Below are positions 12,140 through 24,470 of a stretch of 64,000 bases of DNA, piece by piece; positions within the stretch are counted from its first letter, which is position 1, and every line of letters begins with the position of its first letter. Source of the stretch: Fomitopsis serialis (taxonomy: Eukaryota; Basidiomycota; Agaricomycetes; Polyporales; Fomitopsidaceae); the NCBI RefSeq assembly GCF_022376445.1, contig NW_025955010.1, forward strand, positions 124,001 to 188,000, in the 5' to 3' direction. Below the pieces are notes generated by a model. That model was not told where the DNA came from, did not search any database, and was given only the letters and a program-made list of their open reading frames with translations. The translations under genes and the position numbers were made by a program.

Positions 12140-12654
12140 ATGCTAATAAGTATGCCGGCGAGTGCCACTCTAGCTGCGGTCATGAATGTACTACAGGTCG
12201 TTCAGGTGAGTATCACAATAACATCGCTTGTTCTCTGAGACCTGACTGCTGACCAGAGTTGCGCAGATCTCACGACGCTGGGAACAAACAACGGGGCCAG
12301 AAGCTGATCAACAAGATGTTTGACCTTTCCAGTGTTATGAACATCGCAATCAAGGACGCGAAATCTTTTGACGATAACTTCCCGAGAGCGTGTCGGACCT
12401 GGGCGTTGACGTTGAGCACACGCGCTCCCTCACACGCAAGCGTAATCGAGGAGACTCACCTGCGAAGCTCAGGGCGTTAGAAGCGATCAAGCACACCTTG
12501 GACAAGCATGACAAGCGGAGATGGTACAAACGGCTTTCACAAGTCGAGAGTATATCGCACATCTTGGCTGTGCAAGGAGAGCACTTATATGGCGTTCAAG
12601 GTGAGCTTCAAGACGACTTTCGGGCTGTTGTGACACCTCAATCTCGCAGATGAT
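12140..12654 (+). CDS. Hypothetical helical protein, possibly partial
   Basis: The ATG at 12140 begins MLISMPASATLAAVMNVLQV. A short intron follows, then GQKLINKMFDLSSVMNIAIK, SVSDLGVDVEHTRSLTRKRN and LEAIKHTLDKHDKRRWYKRL ... SHILAVQGEHLYGVQ, ending at a gtgagc donor near 12600. The segments lie in two frames, joined if one C is missing in the ccc run at 12381-12383; a second break is likely near 12268. The heptad-like, alternating hydrophobic/charged pattern suggests an alpha-helical bundle. It recalls the N-terminal helical domains placed before kinase or repeat domains in basidiomycete signalling proteins, but no downstream domain is found and I cannot assign a function. The 3' end is uncertain: a further segment (VIDDSTANMVPAFAQPY, about 12730-12780) may be another exon. 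Confidence 0.4.
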
Positions 12655-13095
12655 GGAACACGCAGGTGACGACCAGTCGCCGATTGTGCGGCTGAGATCA
12701 AACCTGCCAATTTGTAAAGGATTCGAATGTTATCGATGATAGCACCGCCAACATGGTCCCAGCCTTTGCCCAGCCTTATCGTAAGTATTCTGTGTGTCAA
12801 CTGACTCAGCGGTATGGTAAGGCACGATCTCACATCGGAGTCTTGAGTCTCGAGGCGTAGTAGCACAAGCGGTGCTGCGATCCCAATTCAGTCAAGGCTC
12901 GGATCCTACTACAGGCGGTGCTTTTGGACAGTTGATTGACGCGAACTGCCAATGTTGCACAGAGTCATGGTGACTCATATAGTCAGTGCTGCCACTACCA
13001 TACCTAAAACTGGAGAAAGCCATACGAAGGCCGAACAACAAGCTGGGACTCCCAAAAGCCAACGCTAGCAAGGATAGCACGCACACTCGTCGAAC

Positions 13096-13439
13096 ATGTC
13101 GCCCACAGTCTCCGCGTCCTCGTCTTCTACGACGCTTCCTACATCCATCTCTGCGGCAAGCTCCACAGCAACCTTGGTTCCTAAAGTGAGTCTCGTTTAG
13201 GCTGCCCCGAAAACAACGCTCACCATGGTCGTCTATAGCGCAACGCAGCGACATCGCAGCATTCACCGCCGCAGCAGACGAAGAATTTTGAGGAAGCTTT
13301 CGGTACCTTGTCCGCCTCTTACGGCTGGGGCATGTCCTCGGACGCAGGCACAACTCGGAGCGCAAAGAACCCTAAGCAAATGCAGCAAAAGTCGAGCTTC
13401 AGCTTCAGCTCTATTCTGAAGCCAAGGTCAACATCATAG
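13096..13439 (+). CDS. Small Ser/Thr-rich protein of unknown function (about 97 aa)
   Basis: The ATG at 13096 opens a Ser/Thr-rich N-terminus (MSPTVSASSSSTTLPTSIS ... LVPK). A short GT-AG intron (13187 to about 13239) joins in phase to RNAATSQHSPPQQTKNFEEA, then FGTLSASYGWGMSSDAG and SFSFSSILKPRSTS, with the stop at 13437-13439. The second exon has a compact FEEAFGTLSASYGWG block that looks conserved rather than random. No signal peptide or membrane helix is seen. This pattern (disordered Ser-rich N-terminus plus a short F-x-x-A-x-G-x-L-S block) fits small uncharacterised basidiomycete proteins. Exon structure and codon use support a real gene; function is unknown. Confidence 0.6.
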
Positions 13440-14553
13440 TGCGGACGTTGTCAAGAATACGACATGGTTCCGTGGGCAGAGGGTACAATGTGAGTGCGAC
13501 ATACGACATGTTTGCCACACTGTACTGATTGAGATATGCCCAGTGAACGACCACAACCGCAGAGCAGGACCTACGTTTAACATAACTTATTGTTCGCTCT
13601 GCGTGGTATGCATGTGATGGAACACAACCTGTACTTATGTAAGTACTTTGGACGGACTTCACGGACTTCGTCAGCAGATTCATCTCGATAGTGAGCCTTG
13701 GCAGCCTGCGCGCATAGCCCAACGCAAGCTCGGCGACTCATGAAGCTGGGGGACTTGTTCTGTCTGCGGAAGCCTCAGGTGCAGTCAAGATGCTCAGTAG
13801 GTGAAGATGCGTGATTCAGGCTTGATTTGAGCAGCTGGCCGGTAGACAGCGGCAGGCCGAAGCTTGGGGCCACGGTATGTATTGAATCGAGACCTGAGGG
13901 CGTCCTGCAGATTCGAGTCCCTGACATGGACATTGTCGAGCGCGGAAGGCGCTCCCAGTGACCTTCTCGAGCTCATTGACGAGTACCGTTCGTCAGAACA
14001 TTGCTGAATGTTCTCGCATAGAAGCAAACGTCGGGCAGTTCGTTGCACATGCTTTCAATAGGTCGCTCTATCCGGTCATCGACAGAAATCTCGACGACGT
14101 GCCGCCGCCAGGGGATGCTCATGTTACATGTAGTTCGTCGCCTGCATTGTCATGTTTGAGTTCTTCTATGTAACAAGGCGACACACTGCTTCATGAAACG
14201 GCCCTGTTGCGCTTGAGCTTGAGCTGACACCACTGACCGTACGTTTGCTGTATGCACCGAGTTCAGCTTTTCCTAAGTATAATACTACTACTACACATGT
14301 TCGAGGTCTAATTTGCGCCGACCCTTGCGATCCAGGTCTCGGACATGTACGAACAATATACTACTGCAATGATGATCTTCACGACCAGCGTGAGTAAAAT
14401 GGCCCAAGGACGACGATGAGGATGGTAAAGAGTGTAAATGCATATGTGCTATATGTTAAGAGCATGCTTGTAGACAAGGAGAGTTGAATGCAATGAAGTG
14501 CGACGAAACCCAGCGACTATTACCGTGATATATGATATTCTAACAACTCGTAT
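13440..14553. other. Intergenic interval without an assignable gene
   Basis: About 1.1 kb between the small Ser-rich gene and the 3' end of the SepH-type kinase. A minus-strand open stretch at 13794-14048 has no recognisable domain and no plausible splice partners. No repeat or RNA gene was recognised. Confidence 0.4.
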
Positions 14554-17500
14554 TTACTGTCGCTCCGTGGCTTGCCATGAAATGTCGTTGAGTCTCTGCC
14601 TAGACGGTTTACCGGTCGCCGCAGCCCGGCGCGTGGCTGGACGGATGCTAGCCTCGCTACGGAGAGCAGGCATCTCGCTCGACGTCAAGGGGATCGATTC
14701 GGATGCTGTTCTTCTCATCCTCTTGGGAGCCAGAGCGCTTTTGCTACCCTTGGGCGTATCGCCATGTCTCCCTGATCTCCCCGAGAGCGGCTTCAACGCG
14801 GGTGCGAGCGACGGCACGATCTCCCTGGCGAGCTCGCGCACGAGCACCGCACCGTCCTCCTTGCTGAGCTTGACGACGATGTCGTATATGCCGTAGCGCT
14901 CGACAAGCATCGCGCGATTAGGATGGGCCTCGCATACCGTTCGGAGGATACGCAAGAGATTGAGTCGCACGACTGCCTTGCTGTGGTTGAGCTTGTCGAT
15001 GATACGCTTGAAGAACTGCGACTTCGCCAGTCCGATCGTGATTGTGGTAGATAGGCGGCACATCTTCAAGAATGGATCGAGGAGGTTCTCGAACGAGTTC
15101 GACTTGGCGTTGACGAAGCAGCGGAGAAGGGCATCAAGCGACTCAGGTTTCGTGAGCTGGTCCTCGATCCTGGCTGTCTCATCTTGTAACCTATCAACTG
15201 AAGTCAACGACTGCATATACTGCATCTTTCAAAAGTGCATACCATGACAGGATCGACTCCAGAGCGCTGACTTGGAAGTACGGATCTTCCAACAATCGTA
15301 GATACAAGCCGAGGCCGTCGTGCTGCCACAGAAGTGTTCTGCAGGTCTTCCCGGCACTCGCGAGGTCACAGAGAATCGGCAGGGCGAACTGCTTCAACGG
15401 TGATCCAGACTCGAAGACTCGTTTGAGGCCCGGGATGATGCCAGCCTGTGCAGCTTCCTCTTGTCGACCCTTGTTCAGACGGCATAAGTTGTAGCAGGTC
15501 TGGAAGATATGATTGGACATTTCCTACGTGACGCATCGTCAGCTCGGGGGTTCATTTGGTTGATGTCAGACATACCGTGCCGTAAGGACCAGAACTTCGT
15601 TCATCAAGGATCTTCACCAGGATCTCCATCGCATTAGCATTCTGTAACACCTCGAGCAGGTTCGCGTTCATGGACAGATGCTTGACAGCTTTGAGCATCT
15701 GGACGAGGTATTCCGGCTGTAGCAGTTCGCACGCTCGCAATAGCCCTATCAGGAACCGTCAATAAGTTGTCACTCAATATAACAAGACGAACTTACTTCG
15801 CACTACTTTACGAGTCCCAAGTGCATTCCGCACATGGATGTCCGATTGGGACACTTGGCAGAACACAAGCAGGATCTGAATGATCTTCTTGTTCATGTCT
15901 GCCGCAACGTCGCCCTCTGTTGACATCACATTGAGGAGAGCTGACGAAAGGGGATCCAGCAGACCCTCGCGAATGAACATTCGACAGAAGTCATTCTTCG
16001 TGGTGGGGCTCTGGAGGTCGAAGACGCTGCAGATTCCATTGAGCGCGTGATTGACCAAATCGGTTTGTTCTGAGAAGTCTTCTTCCAGAAGGTCGACGAG
16101 CACCTTCAGCCCTCGACAGCTGAAAGACTTTTGAGCGCGCAGAGGCACCGACATTGACACAGTAACTCACGCGATGAACATCTGTAGTGTCAAGACGAGG
16201 AGTGGCAGAGGAGACGGATGAAGTTGGACGCCTCTGTTCGACATTCTGGAGGGTACTTCTTGGACGTGAAGCCCATGATGACAGGAATGCCTCTAAGATG
16301 CGGTTAGCGAGAAGGTGGAGGATGCAGTGAGCGATACCAACCCAATGAGACAAAAACTCTCCAGGAAACCCATATCCGTGTTCACAAGCTAAGTTCAGCA
16401 TATCAGCAACAAGCAGTTATTCGCTCAAGAAGATGCGTACCGCGTTGACGATCTGCAGTAGCTTCATAGTGACATCTCGTGATGATCGGCCCTCTAATAC
16501 TTCCAGATCGCGAGCATCCCATGCGCGGACACAAGCTGAGGTTGCATTTCTGGGGCGTCTGCCATATACTGAGCTGTGTCATATCGTTAGTAAACGGGCT
16601 CTATGATCAATCGAGTGCAGACACACAAGCTGATCGCACGCTTCGCGCAATTGGAAGTCCGGAGCAGAAGGCGTGAGTTCGTCGATGAGCTGAGTGACCG
16701 TGGCGGATAGCCGTGCATATTTGTCGCGTTGCAGTTAGCCTCCAGGTCTTCCTCGAGAAGCCCTCGTCGATCTGCAAGTGTCAGTTCGTCTTCGGACGCA
16801 CAATTCCCAATCTCACCTCGGCGAATGGATCTTCTTCGTCGTCTCGTCTCCCAGCTAAGACGGCGATGAGGATCACCAGCGTGACATATATATGGGAGCA
16901 CTTACCCAAGACTTGTTTGAGAGACGAGTATTCAGCTGCAATGTTCCGATCGGATGTGACGCTACCGGCCACCAAGATCAGTACCGCAGCACAATGGCCA
17001 CTATCGACCTACCGGTCCCGTTCGCCTTTCCGAAGACATCATCATAATCTTCGTCGTCATCCTCAGCGTACTTTCCGAACTCGGGCTGACTCGGGTAACG
17101 CCTCGACTCCGCACGCCCGAACGAGCCGCTTCCACTTGGTCCTATGAATGACGACGAGCGTGAATGTGCATTCCGAGCGCTCGAGGATCCGGCAAGTGGC
17201 GGCGTAGCGACGACTGGACTGAGGCCAGGACGTGACCGCTTGTGGCTAAGGTCCGGGAGAGGTGCTGTCATGGGCCCAGGAGAAGTGCTGCCGAGGCCAT
17301 ACGTCTTGATGTCGTTCGGGTGGAAGAGGCCACGTCGGAATGAGTTCTTCATCTACGTACCCTATAGTCAGCAAGTGGTACAAAACACTTGATGGTTGAA
17401 ACGCTTACCTTGAAGTCAGCAACCTTCTCTTGTAGCTTGTCATCATCGTCGAGGATGTCCGAGTAGTCATCGTCGAAGCCCAACTCCGTGTCTGCATCAG

Positions 17501-19757
17501 GTAAAGTGACCATGGGGAGAGGCACCGTCGTCGGGCCTGCGGGGCTGCGCGTCGGCCTTATCGTCTGCGCATTATCCTCCACCTCGACCTTCTCCTTCTC
17601 TTCCTCGACTGATGTCTTCTCCAATGCTGTACAAAGGACGTAAGCACACACCCACGGGATGAATCATCACATCGCTGGGCATACCTTGTATCTTCGTCAG
17701 CGAGATGCCCTCCTCGAAGTCGTCGTCCCAGTTGTCCGTCTGCTCCTCGGGGGCTGCAGTATGAACGGCATCGGGAGCGTCTCGCGGATGTGGCCCAAAA
17801 CCGGCACCGACGAGGGGCCCTTGCTCGCATTCATCGGCACCGGCTTACGCGCGTTCGTCGGAGCGGAGGAAGCCACCGACTGGTTTATTGAGTCAATCGG
17901 CCGCAGCGATGAGGGCATATTGACCGGCGGAAGGGTGGGCGACGGAGGGGCATCCACCCGTCGGCGCTCCGGATGTCTTGCTGGTCGTGACGGAGCTTAA
18001 CATCGACGAAACATGAGACAATGCACGGTCGTGTCATGGTCGACAAGACAAAATGGGCTTACACTTGAGCGCTTCGTTCCACTCCTGCACCTTCAGGACC
18101 GCCTCGTCGTAGTTGTAATTGCTCGGCGGGCGCGCTTGGGACGCCGCGCCATTCCGCGCTTCGCTGGCCTGGCTCTTCTGGTGGCCCGCCATCTGCTTGC
18201 GCGCGGCGACCATCCACGGGTGTCGGAGCAGCTTCTTTGCGGAGATACGCAGGTTGCAGTCCTTCTGGAAACAATGGTACAGGAAGTCCTTGACGACCGG
18301 TGAGGCGCCTTCCGGTATTGGTGGGCAGTCGTCTTGCACGATGCGGAAGAGCGCGGGCATCGGGTCGAGGAAGTGATATGGCGGCTTGCCTTCGAGCAAC
18401 TCGATGACGGTACAACCAACACTCCTGCGCAGAGGTATCACTACGAGCCATAGTCAAAGAGACTTTGAGTCACCCACCATATGTCGGATGAGGTCGTTGC
18501 ACCCGATTGTTCAATCACCTCCGGCGCCACTATCGGGGCAAGGCATCAATGCGCACGTTCCACACTTACTCAGATGAGGTCTGCGCACTCCAATATGGAC
18601 TCCCTACTACAGCATCGTCCCGCACAGCGCCCGCCGCTGTCCGGCTCGCCACTCCGAAGTCGGCCAGCTTGACACATCCGTCCTTGTTCGTCAGGATGTT
18701 TGCACCCTTGATGTCGCGGTGGATCACACCCTGGTCGTGGAGGTACACGAGACCTTCGAGCACTTGCGATATGTACACGCCGACAAGGGTCTCGGGGAAC
18801 TTGCCGAATCGTTTGCAGATGTTATGCAGCGAGCCATTCTCGCAGAATCTGGAGAAAGACGGTAGTGTCAGTCGATGAACAAGGAGACGGTGTAGCACAC
18901 GCATAGCGGTGTCTGTGCGATCCAACACAGCAGCTTGACAGTAGTCCACACCAGAGAGCATAATCGCGACAGCACTCGCGTGACACGACTTGGTTCTTTC
19001 ACCTGGCAAGGCGTATGCATGCGTGTCATTGAGATTCTCTAGCGGCAACCCACATAGTGGCAAACGTATGTCCCCATGGTCTACATCAGCAATTGTGACC
19101 TAGACGATGGAGTGACTCGACGCCAAACACTTGGTGGCATTGGGTGTTGCTCGTCCGATCATCGTTACGACGTTGCTGATGCTGGAATATGTCCAACTAC
19201 GCCGAAACAAGCGCATGTGCCACAGAGTCGGAACAAGTGGAACTCACTCCAATATGATGTACAGATACTCTGGCGTCTTCTCAAAGCCCTTGTACTTGAC
19301 GATGTTCGGATGCTAGAATTCTACTGTCAAGCATAACAATCGGGAGGGTTGCGATCTCTATGACGTACATTCAGGTTCTTGAGCAAGTCGATTTCCGACT
19401 AGCACGGGGTTAGAACGGGATTTACGCCGACCGCACAATGCGACGCTCACCATGATCTGCCCGATCTCGCTCTTCGGGATGTTGCTCAGTTGAATCTCCT
19501 TAACCGCTACGGTCTCTCCGGTAGCCCAATTCAGGGCCCCTGGTTGTGCACATTGTATGAGCGAGCGGACGAACAGCACGAACCCAGCGGACATACGGTA
19601 GACCTGGCCGAACGCGCCCTTGCCAAGGGAGTCTCCCAATTGCTACAAACCACACGTCATTGACCGTAATTTTTGAGAAGGTACGCTGAATACTAACGTA
19701 GGCACGGAGCAACTTGTTCGATGAAGCGCTTGAGTTTGTCTTGCCCGGAGAAGTCAT
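14554..19757 (-). CDS. SepH/Cdc7-type septation initiation network protein kinase
   Basis: Orthologue-type of Aspergillus SepH and fission yeast Cdc7, a STE-family serine/threonine kinase that triggers septum formation at the spindle pole body. The start at 19757 opens [20 protein letters not shown], followed at once by the kinase domain: [20 protein letters not shown] (P-loop), [11 protein letters not shown] (catalytic Lys), [19 protein letters not shown], and [19 protein letters not shown], where the Met is rebuilt across a splice (donor gtgcgc, acceptor gatag). Then come a long disordered linker with acidic patches, an EEDPFAE/EEDLEAN block, and armadillo-like helical repeats through to [17 protein letters not shown] and a basic tail. 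The stop is at 14554. Two one-base breaks near 16731 and 16757 lie in the conserved acidic block. At about 5.2 kb with many introns it is the longest gene here. Confidence 0.93.
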
Positions 19758-20438
19758 GGTGGATGGCTAACGAGAGCAGGGTCAAAGGAGTGGTGTCCGA
19801 CGCGTCGCAGAGCGCATATATAGGTCCTCCGGAGTTCCGTGAGTCAGCTCCGAGCACAGCAGAAATGAAAGCGTCACAGCTGCCGGAATAGAAAGCGGTC
19901 CGTAGCACAGTCGCTGAGGTGAACACAATACGGTCGCTGCCACTCAGTGGGTGCCGAGTGCAGTAGCCTCGTGGGTCGTCTCGGACCTTCGTAGAGAATT
20001 GCGAGTAGTTCTTGCAAGCAATGCAGCGGCCGCACCCAGAGAGAAATGGAGAGGAACTGGGTGGGTACTGTCGTGGAGAGTCGAGAGGTTGCCCGCGGCG
20101 AGACGCGCACCTAGACAGACATGCCATATTGGGACGAGTCATGAGATCGCGACTGCCATGATTGTACTGTACTTGTGTTGCGGTTCCGCAGAATCAGTAA
20201 ATCAAACAATCTAGGAGTCACAGCTGTCTCGTCCACAGACCGTTTGCATGGTAATGTCTGTGGTCTACATCCTGTAGCCGTATACACTGGCATTTTGACG
20301 GAAGCATTCTCCTACTACAACAGAATAGACGCTGGTCGCTAAACCACGTGCCAGTGGCTCACCTTGTGTCACCGTCGCTGCGAGCAGCCACGGCACAACT
20401 CGCACTCACACCCCATCCCTACCTCCCTACCTCACGCA
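19758..20438. promoter_or_regulatory. Shared divergent promoter interval (SepH kinase / syntaxin)
   Basis: 0.68 kb between two divergent start codons. The last 100 bases before the syntaxin ATG are pyrimidine-rich (ccccatccctacctccctacctc), typical of a fungal 5' leader or start-site region. A 149-codon minus-strand open stretch here overlaps the kinase start in another frame and is not considered a gene. Confidence 0.5.
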
Positions 20439-21535
20439 ATGAGCTTTCAGGACATCGAAACCGGGCTCGCACAGCGACCAACCTCGCCTCGCAATGTTGT
20501 GCCTCAGTCGCAGGAAGAGGCCGCGTTCCTGAACCTCCAGTCGTCGCTCTCCCTCCAGGTCTTCAAGATTAACTCGAATGTCCAGGGGATTCTGAAGCTG
20601 GTGGACCAGCTTGGCACGGCGCGGGACTCGCCAAACCTGCGGAAGTCTCTGTGCGTATAAGTCAATGAATGCCACACCAGATCCTGACTGGAACGGCTTC
20701 CGCAGCCATGACCTGACAGAGTCTACCCGTGCGATGGCGAAGCGCGGTTCGGATGACCTGAAGAAGTTATCTGCATTACAGGCCACTCTGGTGCGCTACA
20801 ACGAACCTAATTTACATGCTGCGTGCTCATGCGCGTACAATGGATAGCCTCGGCATAAGACGTCGTTGCAGAAGACCTCGCACGACTTCCAGTTGTCTCT
20901 AGTTGCCTTCCAGCGAGCGCAGCAGGTCAGCGCAGAACGGCAGCGCACAGTCGTGCAGGGCGTGAAGATGGCAGTCGAGGACGAAGCTGCAGCGTACGTC
21001 TCCACGCGACCGTGCTGCGTCCACAGTGCTGACCACGTCTCAGTGCCGAAGAACGGCCCTCCAGCCCCACGCCCTCACAACGGCAAGCGCAGATGCTCCA
21101 GAACCAGTTCTCCCCACAGGAGCTCGCGTTCCAGGAGTCGCTGATCCAAGAGCGCGAGGCCGAGATCCGCGAGATTGAGACGGGCATCCACGAGCTGTCC
21201 GAGATCTTCCGCGACCTCGGCACCCTCGTCCAGGAGCAGGGCGGCATGCTCGGTGTGTCGTCGTCGTTCACCAGGCGTCTGTTTGTCTGACTACCTCCCC
21301 CAGACAACATCGAGTCGAACATATCCTCGATTGCAGTCGACACCTCCGGCGCAGCAGAAGAGCTGCAGTCCGCGCACGAGTACCACGCAAGGCTGGGCGG
21401 CGCGCGCTCTGCCTCATGCTCATCCTGTCGTCGTCGTCGCGTCGTCCTCCTCGCAGTGCGTATCTCCTTAAAGTCGCGCGCTGCTCAGTGGAATACCAAT
21501 ATTGTGTTGATCTCCTCATTCAGATCTTGTCGTGA
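20439..21535 (+). CDS. Qa-SNARE, Pep12/Vam3-like syntaxin of endosome or vacuole
   Basis: A tail-anchored t-SNARE that drives fusion of endosomal or vacuolar membranes. Start MSFQDIETGLAQRPTSPRNV; N-terminal helical (Habc-type) segments FLNLQSSLSLQVFKINSNVQ, LVDQLGTARDSPNLRKSL and HDFQLSLVAFQRAQQVSAER; then the SNARE motif from IQEREAEIREIETGIHELSE through FRDLGTLVQEQGGMLDNIES, with the central-layer Gln in the VQEQG segment. The tail is in pieces: the expected KAGRRALCLMLIL, the Val-rich anchor and LLA-ILS-stop are all present, but three single bases are missing (near 21386, 21427 and 21441), each healed by doubling an adjacent C or G. The last exon (ILS, stop at 21533-21535) follows an intron after the anchor. 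In the literal frame the anchor is lost and becomes an Arg-rich stretch. Confidence 0.88.
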
Positions 21536-22347
21536 CCGTGACGACGACGTTGTACGCTGACGAGCGAATGTCATACCCGGCGGGCGGATGGATGTTTGTA
21601 TGTACTCTGCGCGGACTGATACACTTATGCTTATGATAGATTATGCTATACCGATTTCATTAGTGCGAATTCCTTGTACTTGATGTTTTGTTCCGCTCTT
21701 TTGGCGTTCTGGCTTGCTGGCCACTTGATGTCAATGAACCAGTGCCCATCTCACATTGACTGAGGAACCCGAAGGCCACTTCCGATACGAAGCGGCAGAG
21801 AATCGTGACATTGGTTCATCTAACTTAAGTGTCTAGTGTACTAAAATGCTAGGGTATGCTGATTTTGTTCAACGAGCGACCGACGACCGAAGTCGACAAC
21901 TAAACACCTCCAGAATCAATGATGCGGAATGAACAGATGAGAAAAGCCGGAATTCAATGATACATGTAGTGTAGTAGAAGGGATGAACGCACGTCATCAT
22001 CATAAAGATGCATAATCGAGAAGCGGTAAGTAGGATAGACGGACGGGCGGAGGGGCGGGTGGATGCAGTGCGTGTGCCGGAGCAAAAGGCACTGGGATGC
22101 CGAGTCCGTGTGGCAGAGACGGGGGGAGCGCGGTCAATGCAATGCAGGTGGTGAAAACGCGTACGGGCAGCCCTGATGAATGTGAATGCAAAATCCCATG
22201 CAATAGAACGAAAAGGGGAACAAACGATGCGAGACTGCGCAATATGGTACATCAGAAAACGTAGCGGATATGACTATCACGCACAACATGGCCTGCAAGG
22301 AGAGGAGCGAGAGAAGCTTCGAGCAGAGTCCCAAGTGCAATAAAACA
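21536..22347. other. Convergent 3' intergenic interval
   Basis: 0.8 kb between the 3' ends of the syntaxin and the CaaX protein. It contains AT-richer patches suitable for 3' ends of both transcripts (for example near 21625-21700), but no gene, RNA or repeat was recognised. Confidence 0.45.
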
Positions 22348-24470
22348 TCACATGATGACACATTTACAGCAGCCTCCGGCGTCGTCGTCGTCGTCGTTGC
22401 CGGGCTTCTCCTTCCGCACCTCCACAGCGTGTGACGCGGGTGTTGGTGTGGGTAGAGGTGCAGGTTCCGCGTTGGTATAATGTGCGAAGGGAGGAGGCGA
22501 CGGCGGAGGGTCGGGACGTGAGCGTGAGCGAGTGAGGCTGGAAGGCTGGGGTCTCGGCTGCTCGCCCATGATGAACTGTCCCGTCCGCTCTCCGTCCACC
22601 CTCTGGCCAAATTCGTCCATGGGTATGGAATCTGCAACCGTGTCTGGATTTCGACGGTACTTCGTATGGTCAAATCCGAATGTCCCTGGGGCCTGGATTG
22701 CAGCGACCGCGTGAGTAAGGTTGTGAGGTGTGCAAGTAGAGACACTCACCGGTTCGAAGACCACGCTGCCCCTCTGCTGCGGTGGCTTCGGGCTCCCATC
22801 CGCAGTCGAATAGTGACCCTCCATCCCTTTCTTCCGTGCAACGACAGGTAGCACGACCTGTCGCAATATGGTTAGAGTGGAACGCAGATACGGACGGCAT
22901 AAGAGCACGCACATCGTCCCAGTTTCCTGTAGGCGGTACAGGCTGTGTCCACGACGGAATGGCGTCCATCATGTCGTCCCCATCGGGCTCAGGATACTGG
23001 CCAATGGATCTCCTGTTCTCCTGCTTATTGACCGTCCGCCGCATAGAAGAAGGCGGCTTTTTGTTCGCCTTGGTCTTCTTTGCGCTGCTGAGGGAGGTAG
23101 ATGCTCCAGGGCTAGCCCCTCGCTTCCTCGCCGTCGACGAGGAGCTTGACGGCGTTGACGTCTTCTGACGCTGGGTGGACTTTGGGGGCTGGGTCTGTGA
23201 TCGAGGGAGACCCTGGCGTGTGCGGGGAGTAGAAGGCGTGGATGTTGTCGTGCTGGGCGATGGCACATTGCGGTAGGTCTTCGTGGGTGTTGGCGTGCGA
23301 GGTTCTACGGCGGCGGCTGCCCTATGAGCCGACGGGGTCGGTATCCGAGATTGGCCGACTTGACTAGGTCGATGTCGCGCAGTGATGCTAGTGCCATTCT
23401 GAGCGGCGTAGAGCGCCAGGGACGGCGAAGACGCTGTACCGTCAGGATGATGTTCGTACGGATCGCTCGGCTCTTCATATCCGTCGCTATACACATCAGC
23501 AGGCGACTCCTCATCCAAGACTTCGTCGTGTGCTGCAAGTTCATCCTCGTCAAGGAAAGCGCCCTGTCTTACGGTTGCGCTGATACTCTCGGAGCGCTGC
23601 CTTCCGTGCCGCATCCCAGCAGCGTCCCTACTTCGCGAGTTCGATCGTGATCGTTGGTATCCGTTGTTCACGACGCGCGACGACGCATTGCGCAAAGTGT
23701 GACCGTAGTTGGCGATATCCAGCATTTCTGTGCGCCGACCTACCCGCAGCTCACCGACACCTCCGTTCCGCGAGATATCGCCACGATACCAATGCTCGAA
23801 CGGCCGTTCTTCAGAGTCGCTAGATGCGCGACCGAGAGCCTCATCTTCCGACTGGATGCGAGACGACGTCGAGGAGCTGAACGGTGGTGCTTCGTCGAAC
23901 AAGTCCGAGGCGTTGTGACGTGGTATTCGCACTGTCGAGCGCATGGGAAACGTTTCGTGACCCTCGTCCAGTGAGTGCAGTTCGTCCATCCTGCCCGCGC
24001 TACCCCCATTGGTCATGGGCGGTGTCGCTGCCGAAGAGCCTGCTACCTTATCGGTCTTCTTGGGCGGGTCGAGCATATAAGGCTGGGAGAGGGAGCGCGC
24101 GCGAGCATGCGAGAACTGGGAGTACTGCGCGTTCTCGCCGTTCGGTCTGGCCTGTTTGTCATTGGCCCTTGGCACGGCGCTCGAGTCCTGCGGTTGTGAG
24201 TATTGGTGCGCTGACGGCGTGGTCGCGTCTTCACGCGATAGAGAAGTGGTTGACTGGTACATGTCGGTATGGTCGTCGGCTGAGCCGACCGAGACGGCTG
24301 AGATCCGTCGCGCGAGTACGTTGCTTTCATTCTGTAGGCCTGTGGAGCATGTCAAGGACAGACGCGGGTACGTAAGAAGGAAAGAACTGACGTTTGCGTA
24401 AAGTCGGAACGATCTCCTCGTCCCATACAGGTTCTCGAAGTGCCGATTGAGCGGTCGCAGTGAGTGCCAT
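22348..24470 (-). CDS. Disordered basidiomycete protein with C-terminal CaaX box (CVIM)
   Basis: Function unknown. The start at 24470 gives MALTATAQSALREPVWDEEI and an intron joins RKRLQNESNVLARRISAVS, a helical N-terminal block that looks conserved. The next exon is about 450 residues of Ser/Thr/Pro-rich disordered sequence with basic patches (ARKRGAS, KKTKANKKPPSS). Two further introns lead to VVLPVVARKKGMEGHYSTAD and PAPGTFGFDHTKYRRN, a second conserved-looking block. The protein ends DDDDDAGGCCKCVIM-stop (22348-22350). CVIM is a farnesyltransferase-type CaaX motif, and the two adjacent cysteines could be palmitoylated, so membrane anchoring is a reasonable inference. No GTPase domain is present. 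The 5' end is divergent from the mitochondrial uL5 gene. Confidence 0.82.

Noticed and set aside
13911..13921. gattcgagtcc, another tRNA B-box-like sequence
   Set aside because: No A-box at the right distance and no cloverleaf could be drawn from the flanks.
18440..18600. Apparent loss of the Met in the kinase MAPE motif (reads IVAPEV in the literal exon)
   Set aside because: An intron with donor gtgcgc and acceptor gatag splits the Met codon; splicing gives WMAPEVIE, so the motif is normal.
19693..20142. 149-codon minus-strand open frame overlapping the kinase start
   Set aside because: It covers the first exon of the SepH-type kinase in another frame and runs through the promoter interval; no domain.
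22969..24401. Many plus-strand open frames antisense to the CaaX protein
   Set aside because: They are shadows of a long Ser/Arg/Thr-rich exon; no splice structure or domain.
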